The notes: a model not told the origin generated them from the letters alone. Shown: positions 15,101 to 26,650, numbered from the stretch's first letter. The stretch is 64,000 nt of DNA from Hevea brasiliensis (GCF_030052815.1 NC_079496.1:12229100-12293099); one strand, 5' to 3'. Translations and numbers: made by a program.

Positions 15101-17043
15101 ATTATTTATTGAGTTTTTACAAAACTAAGTTTTACAAAAGTCTCATGCACCCAGAATTAGTTCATCAGAACCATACATTTCTAACAAAAATTTTCAATTT
15201 GACTTACAAAAACAGGAATTCAAATGCCTAGGATCCCCACTAGATGCTAGTGTAAAAAAGATAAGGACTGAAGGCCTAAGATCCCCACTGGGTTCTAGTG
15301 TAAAATTATCATTGGCCCCACTGGTCAATGTGAAAAATTATCACCATGGTGATGTCCTTTTTACTTTACTTGGTGCCAATAGGTCCTTAGAAAAATTTAA
15401 AGCCCGTTGTCTTTTTAAGAAATTCAAACAACAGGTTCACAACGGTCTTCCCTAAGAAATCTGCGAGAAGATCATACAAAATATCACTCAATCTAGAGCA
15501 CAAGAGCAACTGGATTTATTCAAAACCTGTCTCCATTTCACAAAGAACAATCAGCAAAATTACAATGGATGGTCATGGGAATAGCAATTTCATTCAAAAC
15601 CCCATTTCTATCGCACCTTGCAGCACTCTCAAAGGACTCCTCTTTGCTATCCAAATTGTAAACGCAGCCTAAATTTCAGTATTCCTCGTTCCACAGCAGC
15701 TTGGATATTTAGAATTCGATTTCTAGATCCGAGAAAGCTATTTAAGTAGGGAATGTTAGCTGGAGTCAGGATTACAAAATCTGATTGTGAAGTGGCTAAG
15801 TTTTTGGAAAATAGAGTTCATCGAGAAGTCAGAAAATTTCTACTTTCTCAAAAACAAGTCAATGTACACATCATTTCAACACCCCCAAAAGTATTAACAA
15901 ATGGAGAGCTTCAACAAGCAATTCATTGGTTTTACCTGGATATAAAAATTCCTCCATTTTTACCTCTTTCAAACTGACCATGTAATCATGAAGACCATCT
16001 TACTCAACTCAACAAATGGAGAGCAAAAACGGCTGTTAACAACTGGCATAGGTATAGATATCCAGACTATATACCAGTTTATACGGGTACATATTCATGG
16101 ATATTTGTGCATTATGAACACTTGCCAGACCCATAACCCTTTTTTATTGAAACACAACATGAAGAATATATGATTCAATATGAAAAGAAGGATGACTTGC
16201 CATCAGTCTCGTCCAATAAAGAAATGAGTGAGGATGAAAAAACATGCCATAATTTACAAAATATGATGGAAGGCTGACAGGAGTGGTCCCAGCTCCACTC
16301 CAATCATAAAATATAAAAAAAAAAAAAAAGAGACCGACAAAAGAAGTTTATAGCGGCAAAATTATCCATTTTACTCTTCATTTCCCTTAACTTTTATATT
16401 CTACTCTTGTAATTATTTTTGCACTTTTACTTTTCTTTCTTTCAAAACCCAATAGGACATTGTTCACCTGTCACTATTCACTTTTTACTGTTCATGTGTT
16501 AAAACAACAGGAAGAACTGTTCGAGCACTGTTCACCCGACAGGAAGAACTGTTCAAGACACTGTTCAAGACACTGTTCAAAATTTAAAAAATTACAAACC
16601 TGCCTCTGGTCACTTCTATATAAGGAGGCACCCATTCAAAGCAAATTCCATTTTCCAAATTCATCCTTCCAATTCTATCTCTCTCCGGCATCCAAGAAAC
16701 CAAGAGAATCCAAAGAAGGTCTTGGAGGGAAGATTACCTCGAGGCAAGCAAAGAGCAAAAAGGTCGATTCACTTTCCATCCTGCACTACCTCTACCTCAC
16801 TTACAAAACCTTGTAACTTCCTTGTAGTAGATCCTAGGAAGCTCATGTGTTGAGCAACCTTTGTAAGTCCTACCTACAATTACATCTCCAAAACCTCTGT
16901 ACAAAATTTATAAAGTTTTGAAGTAAGTTCTTCAATTCTCTTTACAAAATTTCAAATTTCTTTTGCTTGCATATGGCTGGTTTAACCGCCTATCTTGCAT
17001 AAATATATGTATATATATTCATAACGGACTGGCTCTGCCGCCT

Positions 17044-17090
<47 letters not shown>

Positions 17091-17217
17091 TTCATTTCTA
17101 AAGATTTCGGTTTTTTCTTGCATATTTTGTTTATTTCTTTAATTGTTTATATATTTTTTGAGATTTAGAGAGTAGTTTCTTCCCTGTTAGTTTATCGCCC
17201 TCTCGATTCCGTTGCGT

Positions 17218-17276
<59 letters not shown>

Positions 17277-20200
17277 AGCAACACCCCCCATAGAGAAGGG
17301 GTCAGTATAAATATTGTAAATTTTGCCTATTTTAGCATATTGAGAGATTTTGGGTAAATCTATTAGGATTAGGATTTGGAGAGTTATGAACTATTGTAAC
17401 TTATTATTTTTCATCATAGTGGAATTTTCTCTCATGTATTGCTCGTGGACATAAACTTTATAGTTTGAACCACGTATAATCTTGTGTCTTCTATTTTTTC
17501 CTACATTGTGTTTGCGCGATTGAGTGTGTGCCTTAGAAAGGTTTGAACATACATTTACATGTTATATATAGATATTTAGATGTATGCAAACTTTTATATT
17601 ATATTTAAATAAGTAACTGAATAAATATTTACCTATATTTACATGCACATCGTCATCAACTTTGACATAAAAATCTGCATCCCACAAAGCAACAGCAGTA
17701 GCAAAATATGTCTTTGTCTTTGCAGACAATTCAAGGTATCCCTCAACATGCTCCTGCACATACAGAAGTTAAAAAGTTACATACCATGAGTGAGCTGTTT
17801 TTCTAAAGTCAACAAAATGAAGGTCTTTCTATAGACATGTTTTCGGTCAAACAGAAATGGATGAGAAGAAACAAGATCATTACCAGCCTCAAGAAGTCAC
17901 CATGCTTCTTATCTTCTGCTTCAATAGCTCTGTCAAGGATACCACCTGCCGTAGCACTGGTGATCCAACAGCCAAGGGCAGGGAAACAAATAATTAAGAT
18001 TCCATCTTTCATGATCGTGTTGGATGTCAAACATGAAGACAACCGTGTATAAATCATCATAAGTAAATAGAGGCTTCATGAGTAGATGTCCTCATATAAG
18101 ATAAAGTTTTTGTCTAACACAGAGTAGCTGTGAATGAATTATGTATGAGAACTTCATTAATGTTTATTGTTTCCCTTGTACTGTCAGAAATGTGAATAAA
18201 CACCTAAGCCAATCAGATGAAGAGCCAGAAACATGTCCAAAAACATAGACATTAGGCTAACTCGCAATTGGTGAAAAAAGAAACGGTATGAGGTGTAATT
18301 GTTCACATATTGGCTTCCACTTGTGAATTTTGCAGAATCTACATGTAGAATGTCCAATGCAATAATGACTTTTCCAATAAAGTATTATATTAGTTTAGAC
18401 ACCAAGAGACTCCATCTGACAGCAGATCTCCACTTGTGAATTTTGCTTAATTTAACACACACAAGGCCAATATTCCAGTCCACTTTTATAACTCTTTCAA
18501 CCTTACACATACCACAAAAAATAGGCTGGGATTATCCCGCCTATATTGATGAACAAGAAATAAAAATATTCTCTCTTCTGGCAACTCATTTTGCTTATTC
18601 ATGTCCAACACACAAGAGAGCTTCCTCTTGCAGTTAGTTTCAGGAATGGTTTCAAACATGACCCCTAGACTTTTCTTATACTTTGTGAACTTCCTCCACA
18701 TTTCACTACTGTTATTGAGGGGATTCATGGCATACTTTTATTAAAAAGCCAGTTTAGTACTTAATGAGTTGTTTCTTTATGGGTAATAGAACACTCATGT
18801 TTTGGAAAAAGAAAATATCCTCCACTGAATTGCAGTTTAACTTGGACAATACTTTGTGGTCCTTGCTCTTTGTTTCATGGTTCATTTTTCCTTCTTCTTT
18901 TACCAGTATTCTGTTACTCTCCCTTCTTCTATCTCTTTCTCTGCGTGCATGCTTACATTAAAGGATGGTCACTGCACTACCCCACCAAATTAGTTTTTTT
19001 CTCCATTCCAACCCAAGTTGAACTATATGCTTGTTTTCTAGATTGCAATACTCCACTCTTGAATATGAGTTAGCAACATATGTAGGTTATCCCCAACCAT
19101 TAGCAATTAACAAGATATCTTTCTTGTAAAGAAACCCCTTATATTTCCAGGTGTTATATGGTGATACATTTCTACAAAAGTCAAGACATGAGTTATATTC
19201 AACCCAAATCAAGTGTGGACTTAGATAAGGTGCCCACCTGTGACCTATTACAAAGCGAATTATGATTCCCTTCTCTTCCTCAAGCTTCTTTCTTTTATCA
19301 CCTATTTTTCATACAGGGAGGAAAAAAAAAAGGATGAATGGCCAGTTACAAGAACATTCATTAAACAAGTCATCACACAATCACTTAATTCAAACCAATC
19401 ATTATCATTCACAAACCTTGGGGCATCCAAGTAGCACGAACTGAATCTCTTCGCTTTCGGCTGCTAAAAGCAGTATTTATGCCTACAACCATTAAATACT
19501 TTCTTTTTCCACTTGACTGAGCGATTCTAAAATTGTCTGACACTGGTGAACCATTCAGTATTGATTCCTGTGCAGCCCTTGCAGCAGCTAACTCCATTTC
19601 CAAATTCGATATTGTTTTATCTAGAGTTCTGCTGCAAGCAATCAAAGATTAATGCTACTACTACTTTCAGAAAAATTGAGACACAAAGCCCAATAATAGC
19701 TTACTGTATAGCATGATGTGTCTTTGAAACTTCTCCCATGATGTCCTTGGATTCATGCTTTACATCCTTGTGACAAGAAAAGAAGTTCAAAAGCGTGTTC
19801 ATAAGCAAGTAGGATGTCAGCACATGATACCATCACCCAACAAAAGTGAGGAAAATATTTCAGATCATTTGGATCGGTACTCACAGTTTCTGTAGCACAT
19901 CCCTCTGAAACTAGCTTTAACTTTTCATCTTCAACCCTTGTTGTCCTTGATATACCTTTAACTTCAGGCACAGCCCACATTCTATTACCAAAATATCCAA
20001 ATTAGTGTGAAAGACGCATGGGCAAAGGATCTACTATCAAAAAAGTTAACATTGTTTCAGCCAGTAAGAGTCCAATGATAACATGTCCTTTGCACGCATT
20101 TTCGGACCGAAAGCATGCAGTGATTATGATTTGAAGTGCTAGCAGATGAATTATGGCTGTTAATAAACATGTTAATAAAAATTATAAATTACCACAATCA

Positions 20201-21874
20201 AAATAAAATCCATGGAATGAAACTTATTAAATAAGATATGAAGCATATAAATGAAGAAATAAAAGCAAGAGTGTATTGCACTCTGGAAGCAAATATAGCT
20301 AATAACTATATAAGGAAACACATGAAAACAACACACAAAACTTTCCAATAAAAGATCTCAGATACGTGATCTATATTTTGCAACTTAAGTTTTCAAACAT
20401 ATATGCAATTTTTAAAAATCTTTAGGGCTACCATAGCAATTTCTTGAGTTTTATATATGGTTACATGCTGCAAAATATTTAATTTCTGACTTATGGTGAG
20501 TGCCAGGGAAGGAAGTTTTTTAGATCAAATAAACTGCCAAAGAAAGAAACCAGACCTATGCCAGAGTAAATGTAACAAATAAACGCCACCACTAACAGCA
20601 TTTCGTTGTGCCCAGCACTAGAGGGTACATTATGGTTTTCTTTGCTTTGCTTAAAGTCATTCCTTCATTTCTGCACACTGCCAGCTTTTCTAGAGATGGC
20701 TAACACACAATGACTCCCTCTCTAGTTGGTAATTCATTGATTTGTTAAAATCATTAATGCAAGAACTTTGACATTCTTCAGAAGGGCGTTAACTAGAGAA
20801 CTGAACCAACTAGGCATGATCAAAAGAGCCAGTTGTTAGGGATGAACAAAATGTGCTTCTGCTTAACTTGTGATAACACTCTATAAATTTGGTATTTTCA
20901 GAGAGTATCCGAGAGATAGAAAGTCCCGAGAAATAATGTGAGAAAATAGAAGGCCAAAAGAAGTAGCTTCTAGAAGAAAGCCAACTACAAGTAAATGGAT
21001 TAGTAATTGATTGATTATCAATAAAATACCACAAAAAATCTCAGTGAATCATTTTAGTTATAAATGTAATCGATTAGAAAAGTATCAATGACTGAAAAAC
21101 AACATCCCACACTCCAATCCAGACACTGAAGAACTGATTATACCAAACATGCAGGCAGCTTGTTTTGAAAAGCAAAGGAGGCAATGGCATCACTCCTTGA
21201 AACGCTAATAGCACCGTAGTGGGAATATACATAAAAGGGGTGCAACATCCAATTTCATCAGAATTGAATCTATAAGCATGAAACTCATCTTAGTTTAGCC
21301 ACAAAATTGAAAAGGTACCACCGTAATAATTACAACAGAAAAGAAGATGGTATGACCAACCATGATCCAATCAAAGATAAAGCAAGTCCTAATATACTTG
21401 TATAGAAGTACAAAATCTATGACGATTAAAGTTATATCGACATATTGATTACAACACCAATTCAAACTCACATTCCCAAATTTCCATCACTATCTCAAAG
21501 AAAAATTCTTTCTATACATCTTTTGAATACTGTTTTTTGCACACATAACTAACAAACTACCAAACCTGATATCGAGAAACCTAAAATATATGGTGGTAAA
21601 GTTGGAAAGCAAAAGGACATGAATTAATTTCTCCGAGAAAACAGCTTATTTCAAATCTTCTGAGCTAACCCATCTAAAGCAAATTTCAAAGAAAATAAAA
21701 AGGGCCTGCGAATGAAATTATAAGTATCTAATCAAAAGCTGCAAATGACGGAAATCACCTGTCCGAGAATAACATCCCAGCACAGAAGCAACCAATACAA
21801 AGCAGAAGACTCCATTTCTTTGAAATCACACTCTTTGCAGATGTATCTACTGCTCTATTCCTCCAAGTCATCAT
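9138..21874 (-). CDS. GT31 beta-1,3-galactosyltransferase (B3GALT-like), type II Golgi protein
   Basis: Eleven exons in transcript order: 21759-21874, 19885-19981, 19705-19766, 19417-19628, 19238-19301, 17884-17956, 17633-17753, 9940-10027, 9725-9850, 9516-9625, 9138-9286. All introns are GT-AG; the sum is 1218 nt, 405 aa plus TGA, normal for the family. It is expected to transfer galactose in beta-1,3 linkage onto glycoprotein or arabinogalactan acceptors in the Golgi. Visible: a short cytosolic tail and one signal-anchor helix (about residues 21-36), a stem with the conserved [20 protein letters not shown] segment (DUF4094-like), the catalytic domain from [20 protein letters not shown], the metal-binding DDD of [11 protein letters not shown] (residues 241-243), [16 protein letters not shown] (from 329), and the C-terminal Cys-rich end finishing ENALWSAEF. 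The first of two adjacent ATGs was chosen. Intron 7 (10028-17632) is 7.6 kb and carries a viral insertion. Closest to Arabidopsis B3GALT2/3/4-type proteins by recollection; acceptor specificity is unknown. Confidence 0.95.
10253..10304. repeat. Composite (GT)n-(TA)n-(CA)n microsatellite, hairpin-capable
   Basis: A run of GT dinucleotides passes into about five TA units and then into a run of AC/CA, so the two outer blocks are complementary with TA as the loop. It directly abuts the left end of the viral insertion. Confidence 0.85.
10317..10328 (+). promoter_or_regulatory. tRNA-iMet primer-binding site of the caulimovirid
   Basis: TGGTATCAAAGC differs at one base from the canonical complement of the initiator-tRNA 3' end (TGGTATCAGAGC). 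In caulimovirids this marks the start of minus-strand synthesis and conventional genome position 1. The integrated copy starts only a few bases upstream of it. Confidence 0.85.
10329..10892 (+). other. Viral leader with short open frames
   Basis: Between the primer site and the movement-protein region there is non-coding leader sequence followed by a 100-codon frame (10553-10855) rich in Lys, Asn and Ser. That frame may be the N-terminal part of ORF1, separated from the next frame by a stop and a frame change. No domain is recognised in it. Confidence 0.5.
10893..11357 (+). pseudogene. Caulimovirid movement-protein (30K superfamily) fragment
   Basis: A 154-codon frame whose content resembles the central domain of caulimovirid cell-to-cell movement proteins, which form plasmodesmal tubules. 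The family-typical stretch with IPLALIY followed by a KFQS...GETLL segment is visible, then an IQW motif. It ends at a TAG where the polyprotein would normally continue, and further similar text follows in another frame, so the unit is truncated and decayed. Identification rests on remembered family patterns. Confidence 0.7.
11780..13547 (+). pseudogene. Caulimovirid capsid-protein region, broken
   Basis: Several open pieces (12079-12510, 12500-12772, 13350-13547) in different frames cover a Lys/Asn/Gln-rich stretch preceding a zinc knuckle. This is where the capsid protein lies in the ORF1 polyprotein of this virus family. Stops and frame changes separate the pieces; 12780-13350 has no long frame at all. 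The assignment comes mainly from position and composition. Confidence 0.6.
13438..14007 (+). pseudogene. Capsid C-terminus with CCHC zinc knuckle
   Basis: A 189-codon frame that contains [14 protein letters not shown] at 13590-13631, an exact CX2CX4HX4C zinc knuckle used in capsid-RNA recognition by retroid elements. Basic residues precede it and an acidic, serine-rich stretch ([13 protein letters not shown]) follows, as in caulimovirid capsid proteins. This is the clearest single viral signature in the insertion. Confidence 0.8.
14280..14650 (+). pseudogene. Retropepsin-like aspartic protease remnant
   Basis: Around 14325-14355 the frame reads LFDIGTDLN, matching the position and pattern of the retroviral protease active site but with Ile in place of the Thr/Ser of D-T/S-G. 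Downstream, the VILGTPF-type motif is visible near 14530-14550. The catalytic change and nearby stops indicate an inactive relic. Confidence 0.6.
14820..16270 (+). pseudogene. Downstream viral ORF (second-ORF-like), broken
   Basis: After the protease remnant the sequence holds fragments in shifting frames: an ATG-led piece from about 14820, a stretch at 15000-15125, and frames 15753-15977 and 15988-16173. They end near 16277 before an A-rich run. In the two-ORF caulimovirids this position belongs to an ORF of unknown function. No reverse-transcriptase Y-x-D-D motif or RNase H motif was seen in any frame. Confidence 0.45.
16440..16625 (+). promoter_or_regulatory. Pararetroviral promoter: ACTGTTCA repeats and TATA box
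   Basis: A strong TATA element, TATATAAGG, lies at 16617-16625, in the sequence style of caulimovirus 35S promoters. Upstream (about 16455-16580) the word ACTGTTCA and close variants recur at least seven times, an enhancer-like array. Transcription would run rightward through the last about 600 bp of the viral copy. Activity is unknown. Confidence 0.65.
16990..17272. repeat. AT microsatellites at the right end of the viral copy
   Basis: Two long (AT)n tracts, about 17048-17087 and 17220-17272, flank the last about 130 bp of viral leader sequence. The second starts immediately where the viral sequence stops. Confidence 0.9.
17274..17530 (+). mobile_element. Copia-type LTR 3' fragment (probable)
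   Basis: The stretch contains the GTGGAC...GAACCACGTA...CTTGTGTC word order common at the R/U5 end of Ty1-copia LTRs. No matching second LTR, primer site or clear left end was found. It is probably an older insertion in intron 7 near which the virus integrated. Confidence 0.45.
19629..19634 (-). promoter_or_regulatory. Tandem NAGNAG splice acceptor of galactosyltransferase exon 4
   Basis: On the minus strand the intron ends CAGCAG. Using the second AG gives Q-T-L-D across the junction, matching the family. Using the first AG inserts three bases and gives H-R-T-L-D. Both keep frame. Confidence 0.7.
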
Positions 21875-23346
21875 GGTAACTTGCACTTTGAGACAAATCA
21901 CAAGCTAAAACGAAACAAAACCCATCTCAATCCCAAGTCAATGCACTGAATTGACTCCGACCCAGATCCAAAAGAACCCTTCTTTACTTCAAAATCAACG
22001 CCAACTTAGTCCCCAGAAACCTCTATGTGCACAAATTTAAAGCAAGAGAAGATAGAAAAGAGAAATATAAAAAGAGCAAGAATCAACAACTGCTAAATTC
22101 ACACACGCTACACAGGCAAAGAGACAAGCAAACACGCATATCCAGATGTATGTAAAGACTAATGCTTTGTATCTAAAACATCTGTCTCTCACAAGAAAGC
22201 GAAGGCTTTGCCACTTGGATTTTGTGTCTGTGGTCTCTGCGTGTTCCAAAGTCCAAGTTTAAAGAGTTGCAGAGACCGTGGAGCTGTGGAAAATAAGGTG
22301 CAACAAGAGGAAGCAAATAGAAATAAAATGTTTAGATGTTAATTGAATGCAAAAATGTCGCTTAACCACCATAACAACTCTTATTTATTTAAGGTTTGTA
22401 GGGCTACGAGTTTCTCTTGATTACATGTTAACTACTTGGTCCTCCCAAAAATAATATAATTTCAATATTTATTGATGTTATGAGTTAATGCTCAAAGATG
22501 CACACCTTAATTGCCAATAGATAACCCCTCCATATAGAATTGTCTTCCCAAATTATAATGTTGATTATCAGCGTATCATGTAAAACACACTTATAGATTT
22601 TAACTATTAATTATAATAAAATTTATCATGATTATATTTTAAATTTTTTGGCAATTTTGAGGTGGATGAATTTAATATCAATCAATATGAAACTAGAGAG
22701 AATCACATTATAAAAAGTAAATAAAAAAATTAAATTTATATAAACTATCTATTAATCCTTTGTTTGGAAGGAAATTTTTTAAAGTAACATAAAGTTGTTC
22801 AAGATTTAAAAACTTTCAACATATGTTTGAAAAGGTAAAAGGTTTCTTTAAATACTGTTTTTGAATATTTTTAACAATTTTTAAAAATTTTTATTTTTTT
22901 AATTTATTAAATTAGTGGGTTAATAAGCTTTTCTTTTTAAAATCTTCAAATAACTTAAAAAAAATTTTCCCTTTCTCCTAAATATTAAAAAGTTATGAAA
23001 TTTTAAAAACCTTACCTTTTAAAAAATTTTACTTTATAAAATCTTATTTCATCTTATCTCAAATGAAGTAAAAAAATTTTTATTTTTAGGTGAGATCTAA
23101 ATCATTTACCTTATACTTTAAAAAATAACAAAATCTCATCTAAACTGACATAATCTGACATAATGTTCAACTCTTTCTTATCATGAAAGATTATTAGATA
23201 TTCTTGATACATTATATTTTTATTTATGTGTAATTTACTTTCTATAATTTTAAGTAATTTTCAAATATATAAATATATCATATAATATTTAATTAGTAAA
23301 TTGAGAGCAACCACAATCCTCTTATCAATTTTTTATATAAAAACTC
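21875..23346. other. Galactosyltransferase 5' region and AT-rich intergenic DNA
   Basis: The first about 400 bp upstream of the start (to about 22260) are less AT-rich and likely hold the 5' UTR and promoter. From about 22300 onward the sequence is AT-rich, with no gene or clear repeat boundary. Confidence 0.5.
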
Positions 23347-23351
23347 TTATT

Positions 23352-23823
23352 GGGTAAATATCACACATAATCCCTTAATTTATGAGTATTTTTATAAAAA
23401 TTATTAAAATTTAATTTCTTTTATAAAACTTATCAAACTTTAATTGTATTTCATAAAAGTCACTGTTATTGAAAATTAAAATTTTTCAAATTAACCTATT
23501 AACTTATCAACTATTTTATAAATAAAATTATATTTTTTTATTAATTTCTTAAAAAAAAAACATAAAATACATCCCTCTATTTTCTTGTCATCAAACCTCT
23601 CTATTTTCTCTATTTATTCTCCATAGATAACCACTAATTAGATAATTTTATTTATAAAATAATTGATAAATCAACAGATTAATTTGAAAAATCTTTAATT
23701 TTCAGTTATAGTAAATTTTATAAAAATAAAATAAAATTTAATGATTTTTATAAAAAAAAATTAAATTTTAATAATTTCTATAAAAATACTCATTAAACTG
23801 AGTGATCACATATAATAATTACC
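23352..23823. mobile_element. Foldback MITE with long terminal inverted repeats
   Basis: The left end (GGGTAAATATCACACATAATC...) is mirrored by the reverse complement of the right end (GGTAATTATTATATGTGATC...). Inside both arms there is further matching of the text GAGTATTTTTATA-AAATTATTAAAATTTAATT. The element is 472 bp and is flanked by ttatt on both sides (23347-23351 and 23824-23828). No coding capacity. Superfamily not assigned. Confidence 0.72.
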
Positions 23824-24198
23824 TTATTTTCTATATAAATTTTTCTCCTTTACTTCATTGTATTCTTTCTCTAATGTTCTCAAGTTATTTACCCTTTTCC
23901 TTTGACACGTGATTACATATTGTTATTGTTTTATGCATTTTAAAATTAGAATAATCATTCATATTATTTATTTCTAAAATTTATGTTGAATTTATCTAAT
24001 ATAAAATTTAATATTATCATAAAGTTTTATATCATTGATATGTATTGAACCTTTTATATTATTGATTTTTATTATTTTTTCTTTTAATGAAAATTTTTAT
24101 TTTTCTAAAAACAACTCATCAATTTATATATCAATTTATATATATATATTATTTAATTTAAATAAAATTTAGATTTTATTAGTATCAACATTTATTAT

Positions 24199-24917
24199 TG
24201 TTGTGCACTACGGAAGCGTGTAAACTGTAAAGAGATAAAGCAAACACACAAAACACCAATATTTACTTATTTCACCCTCTTAACATAGGGTAACATCCGC
24301 AGGCATGCATCTTCCACTATCAACAATAAATAAATTATCATTACAAGCTCATAGTTATACTACCCATCAACCTAATTGCATCCAAGAGAATCCATATAAC
24401 TTTAAACTGCTCATAGTAAATATATTAGTTAGTCTCTATCAGTCTCTTCTAAACATAACCCAATATATTTACTATTACAACACTACACTATAAGGGTGCC
24501 TTCAACTATATGGACAAGAGCCCTCTTACCAATGAACAAAAATCACTTCCTCTTAAATTCTATGTCCTTACTCTACCTTAGGTCAAAGCCTCTCTCCACT
24601 ACAATGGGCAAGTGCCCCTTATCAATGAGCAGAGTCAAATCCTCAGCAATTGATAAGACCCCTCTCTATAATAGACAACAGTCTCACTCCATGAGCTGAA
24701 AGCTAAATAACCCTTTCCACCATTCATCTATTTATAATATTAATTTGCTCAATCATAATCTGAATAGGAGTCCTACTCAATTTAAAAATAACACTAAAAT
24801 AAGAGTTATACTTTATACATAAAATATTCCTCTATTCTATTGAGGAATATTTATCCTACTCAAATTAGGAAAAGGTCTCTTCAAATCTTACTAGAATTTT
24901 GAGTCATAATTCTAATA
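24199..24917 (-). repeat. LTR A of the three-LTR element
   Basis: 719 bp; on the plus strand it starts TGTTGTGCAC and ends at ATTCTAATA. Same length as LTR C and clearly alignable with B and C throughout. Confidence 0.85.
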
Positions 24918-26280
24918 ATCTCCACCTTGACTCAAAATTCATTAACCATTGTATACTTTAAATTATTGGGTGCCTTCAATCATCACATCTCTATGCTTGA
25001 GCTTGAACTATTCAAATCATCAATCTCTGCAATCTTCATCTTGAGTATAACTTACTTCTTTCTTTCAAAAATTTTCACGTAATCAATTTTCTTAATTTTG
25101 CATCAAGAGTTCCACTTCAATTTCAACTCTCAATCATCACCATTATTACATGTGCGACTTTTATATGTCATCACAGCTCCACCTTTAACCAAACTCACTA
25201 ATATCATTCTCATGTTCTTATATCAATTTGTTGTGCACTACGAAAGCGTATAAACTACAAAGAAATAAAGTAAACACACAAAATACTAATATTTACGTGG
25301 TTCACCCTCTCAATATATGGCTACATCCACGGGCATGCCATCTTCCACTATCAACAATAAATCAATTATCATTGTAAGCTCATAGCTATACTACCCATCA
25401 ACCCAATTACACCCAACGAAACCCATATAACTTTACACTGCTCATAGTAAATATATTAGTTAGTCTCTCTCAGTCTCCTCTAGATATAACCCAATATATT
25501 TACTATTACAACATTACACTATAAGGGTGCCTTCAACTATATGGGCAAGAGCCCTTTTACCAATGGACAAAAATCACTTCCTCTTTAATTATATGTGCTT
25601 ACTCCACTTTAGGTCGAAACATCTCTCCACCACAATGGGCAAGTGCCCCTTATCAATGGGCAAGTGCCCCTTATCAATGGGCAGAGCCAAATCCTCAATA
25701 ATTGATAAGGCCCCTCTCTACAATGAGCAATAGTCTCACTTCATGATCTGAAAGTCAAATAACTCTTTCCACCATTCACCTATTTGTAGTATTAATTCCC
25801 TCAATCATAATCTAATTAGGAATCCTACTCAATTTAGGAATAATACTAAAATAAGAGTTTTAGTTTATATAGGTGTCGCAAGGTGTTTTGTGATCGCCTG
25901 GACGAACACTCACCGAAGTGGGAAAGAGTGAGGAGTCGCCACTTTAATTTTGAGAGAAATTAAAGAAAACCATTTGTGAAAATAAATTAAAATGAAACCA
26001 CTTCAAAAACAGAGATTCTAGGTTCGGGGTCCGTAAACGGGTGGGGAGGTGTTAGGCACCCCACCTCGTCCTTCAATGAGGGTAAGCAGATTTAATTTTA
26101 AGCTCTTTATAAATTAAAATCAATAGTTAGGAGGTTCGAACGAAGATGTTAATCCTCTTGGTAAAAGAGAATATTTGATTTTTCACCAATTCGGATTACC
26201 CAGATATATAAATAAATGAGACGACCCTTAGTGAGTTACTGTTGCGTATCAGTTTTGTTTACGGGGTTATTTTGCATATT

Positions 26281-26650
26281 TGTTAGAATTCGATTTGAGA
26301 ATCGGATAAGAACTCTCCTCCAATCCCTTTTAGATTAAAATTTCAATTGAAGATCGGATAAGAACTCTCCTCCGATCTCTTTTAGATATTTATTAGAATT
26401 TATTTTGGATTGAAAATCGGATAAGAACTCTCCTCCGATCTCTTTTAAATATTTATTAAAATTTTGGATTGAGAATCGGATAAGAACTCTCTTCCGATAT
26501 CTTTTAAATATTTATTAAAATTTTGGATTGAGAATCGGATAAGAACTCTCCTCCGATCTCTTTTAAATATTTGTTAAAATTTTGGTTGAGAATCGGATAA
26601 GAACTCTCCTCCGATCTCTTTTACTTGAATGGGAGTCGGATAAGGATTTT
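26281..26650. repeat. Tandem array of about 53-63-bp units
   Basis: ATCGGATAAGAACTCTC recurs at about 26300, 26353, 26416, 26475, 26533 and 26590, each followed by TCCGATCTCTTTTA and AT-rich spacer; a partial unit follows near 26635. Each unit contains the inverted words ATCGGA and TCCGAT. Confidence 0.9.

Larger units (their letters stand above)
10309..17219 (+). mobile_element. Endogenous caulimovirid (plant pararetrovirus) copy, degenerate
   Basis: Family-diagnostic parts occur in viral order on the plus strand: a tRNA-iMet primer-binding site, a leader with short frames, a 30K-type movement-protein frame, a capsid region ending in a CCHC zinc knuckle, an aspartic-protease remnant, a second-ORF-like region, and a 35S-like promoter at the right end. 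No reverse transcriptase or RNase H was found. Frames are broken by stops and shifts, so the copy is not able to produce its polyproteins as read. The gene order, the separate second ORF and the insertion beside TA repeats suggest the florendovirus/petuvirus side of the family; this is inference. It lies in intron 7 of the galactosyltransferase gene, antisense to it. Confidence 0.85.

Noticed and set aside
14300..16300. Search for a viral reverse transcriptase in the insertion
   Set aside because: No Y-x-D-D box or RNase H motif was seen in any frame, so no RT feature was annotated.
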